DNA from: CBDIBC01 sp965276635
Lineage (GTDB): Bacteria; Actinomycetota; Acidimicrobiia; Acidimicrobiales; Palsa-688
Assembly (NCBI GenBank): GCA_965276635.1
Contig: CBDIBC010000005.1
Span: 62,001 to 126,000, forward strand
DNA: 64,000 bases
Direction: 5' to 3'
Shown here: piece after piece, positions 60,549 to 64,000 of the stretch
Numbering within the stretch: the first letter of the stretch is position 1
How the letters are laid out: every line of letters begins with the position of its first letter
Position numbers and translations under genes: made by a program
Notes under the pieces: model-generated
Seen by the model: only the letters and a program-made list of their open reading frames with translations
The model's database searches: none
Told to the model about the DNA's origin: nothing

Positions 60549-63026
60549 TCAGTCGACCAGGTTGACGAGGCGGGGCGGCCGGGCGATGACCTTGGTCGGC
60601 TGGCGGCCGCCGAGGTGCTCGACGACCTTCGGCGACGCCAGGGCGGCCGCGATCGCGTCCGCTTCGGCGATGCCGGCATCGACCTCGATCCGGTCGCGGA
60701 CCTTCCCGTTCACCTGCACGACGAGGGTGACGGTGTCGACGGTGATGAGGGCGGGGTCGGCCACCGGCCATGTCTGCTCATGGACGCCAGGGGCGCCGGG
60801 ATGGCACCGGGACCACAGCTCGGCGGTGATGTGCGGCGTCATCGGCGCCATCAGGGTGAGCAGGCTGTCCACCGCGAAGTCCATGGTGGCCGCCCTCGGG
60901 CCATCCGGTGACTGGGCATAGCGGTACAGGTCGTTGACCGCTTCCATGGCCGCGGCGACGGCGGTGTTGTACGACCACCGGTCGAAATCCCGGCTGATGC
61001 GGTCGATGAGCCGGTGGGTGGCCCGCTCCACCTCCAGGTCGCCGGGGGTGGGCGCCCGGTCGACGGGCGGCGCCACCCGATCGATCGTCGCCGTGCCGAG
61101 CCGCCACAGCCGGTTCAAGAAACGGTGGCAGCCGTCGATGATCTGGTCGGTCTGCTCGCTCCAGTCGAAGTCGTCACCCGGCGGCCCGACGAAGAGGTGG
61201 AACAGGCGCAGGGAGTCAGCGCCCACGGTACGGAAGTAGTGGTCGGGGCTGACCAGATTGCCCTTCGACTTCGACATCTTGGAGCCACCCATGGTGACCA
61301 TGCCCTGGGTGAACAGGCGATGGAACGGCTCGCGGATGCCGGGGGGCGACAGGCCCAGGTCGCCGAGGGCCCGGGTGTAGAAGCGGGCGTAGAGCAGGTG
61401 CAGGATGGCATGCTCGATGCCACCGATGTACTGGCCGACGGGCATCCAGCGGACCGCGGCGGCGTGGTCGACCGGCTCGCTGCTATTCCACGGATCGGTG
61501 AACCGCTGGAAGTACCATGAGGAGTCCACGAAGGTGTCCATGGTGTCGGTCTCGCGCGTGGCCGGGCCCCCGCACGTCGGACAGGTGGTGCGGAGGAAGG
61601 CCTCGTGGTAGCGCAGGGGCGACTCGCCCGTCGGCCGGAACTCGACGTCGTCGGGGAGCAGGACCGGCAGCTGGTCGGACGGCACGGCCACGATGCCGTC
61701 CGTGGGGCAGTACACCACGGGGATGGGACATCCCCAGTAGCGCTGCCGGGACAGCAGCCAATCGCGCAGACGGTAGTTCACGGTGGCCTCACCGATCCCC
61801 TGTGCGACGATCCAGCCGATGGCCCGGGCCTTGGCCTCGCCCGTGTCGGTGATGCCGTCGAGCCATTGGCTGTTGATGCGCGGCCCGTCGCCGGTATACG
61901 CCTCGCCGTCCCATCCCTCCGGCGGGGCGACGGTGCGGACGAACGGCAGGCCGTGGGCGCGGGCGAAGTCCCAGTCGCGCTGGTCCTCGGCCGGCACGGC
62001 CATGATGGCGCCGGTCCCGTAGGTCATCAGCACATAGTCAGCCAGGTAGACCGGGACGTCCTGGCCGGTGAACGGGTTGACCGCGTGTGATCCGGTCCAC
62101 ACGCCGCGCTTCTCCAGACCGCCCTCGCTCGACTGCCGGTCGATGTCAGACGTCGCTCGCACCCGTTCGACGAAGGCAGCCACCTCGGCGCGGCGGTCGT
62201 CGGTGGTGAGGGCCTCGACCAGGGGGTGCTCGGGTGCGAGCACCATGAACGTGACGCCGAAGGCGGTGTCGGGACGGGTCGTGAACACGCGAATGGGTGC
62301 CACGTCGTCGCGACCGGCCACTGCGAAGTCGAATGCCGCTCCCTCGGAGCGGCCGATCCAGTTTCGCTGCATGGTCTTGACCCGCTCCGGCCAGTCCAGG
62401 TCGTCGAGGCCGGCCAGCAGCTCGTCGGCGTATTCGGTGATCCGGAAGAACCACTGCTCGAGGTCCCGCCGCTCCACCAGGTCGCCGCTGCGCTCGCAGG
62501 TGCCGTCGGCCAGGACCTGCTCGTTCGCCAGCACGGTCTGGCAACCCGGGCACCAGTTCACGGGCGCGTTCTTCCGGTAAGCGAGCCCGGCGGCGAGGAA
62601 CCGCTGGAAGATGACCTGGTTCCAGCGCATGTACTGCGGATCGTGGCTACGGATCTCCCGCCGCCAGTCGTAGCTGGCTCCCAGCCGGACCAGGCTGGCC
62701 TTCAGCTCCTCGATGCGAGCATCGGTGAACTCGCGAGGGTGGGTGCCGGTCTTGATGGCTGCGTTCTCGGCCGGCAGGCCGAAGCTGTCGAAGCCGATGG
62801 GGCTGAGAACGGCCTGGCCCTGCATGGTCCGATGGCGGACCAGGAGGTCGCCGAAGGTGTAGTTCCGCACGTGCCCCATGTGGGCCGGGCCACTCGGGTA
62901 CGGGTACATGCAGAGGACGTAGGACGACGGGCGCGGGTCGTCGTTGTCGACCTGGTAGCTGCCGGACTCGGCCCAGCGCTGCTGCCATGTGGTCTCGACC
63001 GTCTGCGGGTCATACGCCTCTGCCAT
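60549..63026 (-). CDS. leuS: Leucine--tRNA ligase
   Basis: Class I synthetase of 825 residues. The HIGH-type motif is PSGPAHMGHVRN, the KMSKS loop GGSKMSKSKGN, and the editing domain contains TRPDTAFGVTF. I place the start at 63026 because MAEAYDPQTVETTWQQRWAE is the family N-terminus and TACCAT ends 8 bp upstream. The longer open frame runs antisense through tRNA-Ala and is spurious. Confidence 0.97.
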   Translation of the reverse strand: MAEAYDPQTVETTWQQRWAESGSYQVDNDDPRPSSYVLCMYPYPSGPAHMGHVRNYTFGDLLVRHRTMQGQAVLSPIGFDSFGLPAENAAIKTGTHPREFTDARIEELKASLVRLGASYDWRREIRSHDPQYMRWNQVIFQRFLAAGLAYRKNAPVNWCPGCQTVLANEQVLADGTCERSGDLVERRDLEQWFFRITEYADELLAGLDDLDWPERVKTMQRNWIGRSEGAAFDFAVAGRDDVAPIRVFTTRPDTAFGVTFMVLAPEHPLVEALTTDDRRAEVAAFVERVRATSDIDRQSSEGGLEKRGVWTGSHAVNPFTGQDVPVYLADYVLMTYGTGAIMAVPAEDQRDWDFARAHGLPFVRTVAPPEGWDGEAYTGDGPRINSQWLDGITDTGEAKARAIGWIVAQGIGEATVNYRLRDWLLSRQRYWGCPIPVVYCPTDGIVAVPSDQLPVLLPDDVEFRPTGESPLRYHEAFLRTTCPTCGGPATRETDTMDTFVDSSWYFQRFTDPWNSSEPVDHAAAVRWMPVGQYIGGIEHAILHLLYARFYTRALGDLGLSPPGIREPFHRLFTQGMVTMGGSKMSKSKGNLVSPDHYFRTVGADSLRLFHLFVGPPGDDFDWSEQTDQIIDGCHRFLNRLWRLGTATIDRVAPPVDRAPTPGDLEVERATHRLIDRISRDFDRWSYNTAVAAAMEAVNDLYRYAQSPDGPRAATMDFAVDSLLTLMAPMTPHITAELWSRCHPGAPGVHEQTWPVADPALITVDTVTLVVQVNGKVRDRIEVDAGIAEADAIAAALASPKVVEHLGGRQPTKVIARPPRLVNLVD

Positions 63027-63137
63027 AGCGCCTGATGGTACCGGTGCGGACTCTGACGCCCGACGTCCGTCGCCCTCGTACGCATGGCGGCGACGTCGGC
63101 GGGTGCGCGCCCCGCTGCTAGTGTCGACGTACCTCCT

Positions 63138-63214
<77 letters not shown>

Positions 63215-63243
63215 CCCTGACCAGCACGGATGCGGCTAAGCGG

Positions 63244-63640
63244 TCATCCGACGAGGGCTCCGAAACGGGCCTCGGGGGCCAGCCCTCCTGCGAGGTGGCG
63301 TACTGGATGCCGCCCAAGTTCAGTGACACCACGCAGGCGAGGCAATTCGGCGTGCCTGGCCGACTCATTCGCAGGCATGCGCTGCTCGCTGACGACTACC
63401 GAGCCGTCAGCGACACGACTGACTATACGATTCGCCGCCGACGCCGCTGAGGCGCGCAGCTCATCCCAGCAGCGCTGCCGATAGCGCCGCCCCGGTCCAC
63501 TCCCCCATCCCGGGGATCTGTGGGCGTAGGTGGCGAGGGTGACCTTCGGGTCGTGGCCGAGCAGGTCAGCGACAACCTTCACCGGCATTCCCGAGGCGAG
63601 CATCAACGAGGCGGCAGCCGCGGCTCGTCCAGATCGGCCT
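63244..63640 (-). pseudogene. Tyrosine recombinase (integrase) C-terminal remnant
   Basis: The readable part has SLMLASGMPVKVVADLLGHD followed by PKVTLATYAH, the LGH box and the nucleophile Tyr of phage-type integrases. The box II HDLR region upstream is lost or frame-shifted (only DLDE in another frame), and the core and N-terminal domains are absent. About 85 unrelated residues follow the Tyr. Its place next to tRNA-Ala fits a decayed site-specific integration. Confidence 0.75.
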
Positions 63641-63731
63641 GGAAGGTGGCCCGGTTGACGGCCACAGGCAGACTCGCTGCGTTGGGGGCGCCGGCCACCG
63701 GCCCGCCAAGGTTTGTTGATTCATCCGTCAT
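63603..63731 (-). pseudogene. Truncated ORF fused into the integrase remnant
   Basis: The ATG at 63731 overlaps the end of the ArsR gene, typical of a translationally coupled second gene, but the frame closes after 42 residues (starts MTDESTNLGGPVAGAPNAAS) where the integrase remnant begins. I cannot assign a family. ArsR genes like this are often followed by an SRPBCC gene, but that is not visible here. Confidence 0.45.
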
Positions 63732-64000
63732 GACTGATCTCTTCGTCTTTGTTGGGATAGAGCCGTCGCTTCTTTGTTGCTTCTGCGTGAGCTGCTTCGG
63801 CGAGCTGTTTGATCGTGGTGAGTCGCCGGTTCCACTTTGCGGCGAAGTCAGCCAGGGCCCGAATGGCCTGGTCAAGACGCTCGGCTTCGACCTGGTAAAG
63901 CACCTCCCGACCCTGCTTGCGCCGGCTGACCAACCCGGCCTCTTCGAGCACGACCAGATGCTTGGAGACCGCTTGGCGGGTGAAGGGCACCCGTCCGGCC
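63721..64000 (-). CDS. ArsR-type transcriptional regulator, N-terminus beyond window
   Basis: The C-terminal 93 residues of a winged-helix regulator. The recognition helix is in FTRQAVSKHLVVLEEAGLVS and the wing SRRKQGREVLYQVE; AIRALADFAAKWNRRL is typical of the ArsR group paired with SRPBCC proteins. The start is off the right edge. GC content is visibly lower than in the rest of the window, suggesting transfer. Confidence 0.85.
   Translation of the reverse strand, partial: AGRVPFTRQAVSKHLVVLEEAGLVSRRKQGREVLYQVEAERLDQAIRALADFAAKWNRRLTTIKQLAEAAHAEATKKRRLYPNKDEEISHDG

Overview
The window is a very GC-rich, gene-dense bacterial chromosome segment. Family content points to an actinobacterium: a NucS mismatch endonuclease, a BldD-type c-di-GMP regulator, a PAC2-family protein, LLM oxidoreductases of the F420/flavin type, a mycothiol-type DinB enzyme, a FolP2-like protein and many 4-bp GTGA/ATGA gene overlaps. 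Placement near the Acidimicrobiia is my inference from gene style, not something the sequence proves. Many genes lie 7-8 bp downstream of a TAnnnT hexamer with no Shine-Dalgarno, which suggests frequent leaderless mRNAs.

Layout. 0-12 kb is a mostly minus-strand core block: ppdK (cut by the left edge), glyS, recO, uppS, an LLM oxidoreductase, then HIT-phoH-ybeY-corC-era, interrupted by a plus-strand DinG-like helicase. 12-15 kb holds a two-domain hypothetical protein, a small HTH protein and cpaB-cpaE (Tad pilus accessory genes), followed by nucS. 15.8-22.8 kb has an MFS exporter with an unusual Asn-Gly-His tail, an internally deleted universal stress gene, an orphan CoxL-like subunit, a bldD homologue and a HemW-like gene. 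23-25 kb is a scar where a permease and an amidohydrolase are both cut. 24.7-30 kb has an ArsR/CDF metal module and an ATGA-linked trio (MDMPI, hydrolase, LLM oxidoreductase) facing a cyclase.

30-38.3 kb is the main accessory locus: a Tad (tight adherence) pilus operon, tadA-tadB-tadC-pilin-tadE-tadE-tadG, continuing into a membrane pseudokinase, a LysM membrane protein and a Thr/Pro-rich wall protein. 38.7-46.8 kb mixes metabolic genes with the rsmE-dnaJ-hrcA cluster. 46.8-50.3 kb has an aldo/keto reductase and the methionine genes metY-metX. 50.3-63 kb is core again: photolyase, lepA, rpsT, a TauE exporter, holA, folP, a thioredoxin, a phosphotransferase, a PAC2 protein and leuS. The right end is tRNA-Ala(GGC) followed by an integrase remnant, a truncated ORF and an ArsR regulator of lower GC, which looks like the edge of an integrated element.

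The intergenic DNA is unusually rich in minisatellites (15, 17, 26, 32 and 41-44 bp units). Two interspersed repeat families stand out. One is a hairpin flanked by a short tandem array (3.1 and 60.3 kb). The other is an 80-bp block with a conserved inverted-repeat architecture next to about 30-bp tandem units (22.9 and 38.5 kb, with a possible AT-shifted third copy at 41.8 kb).
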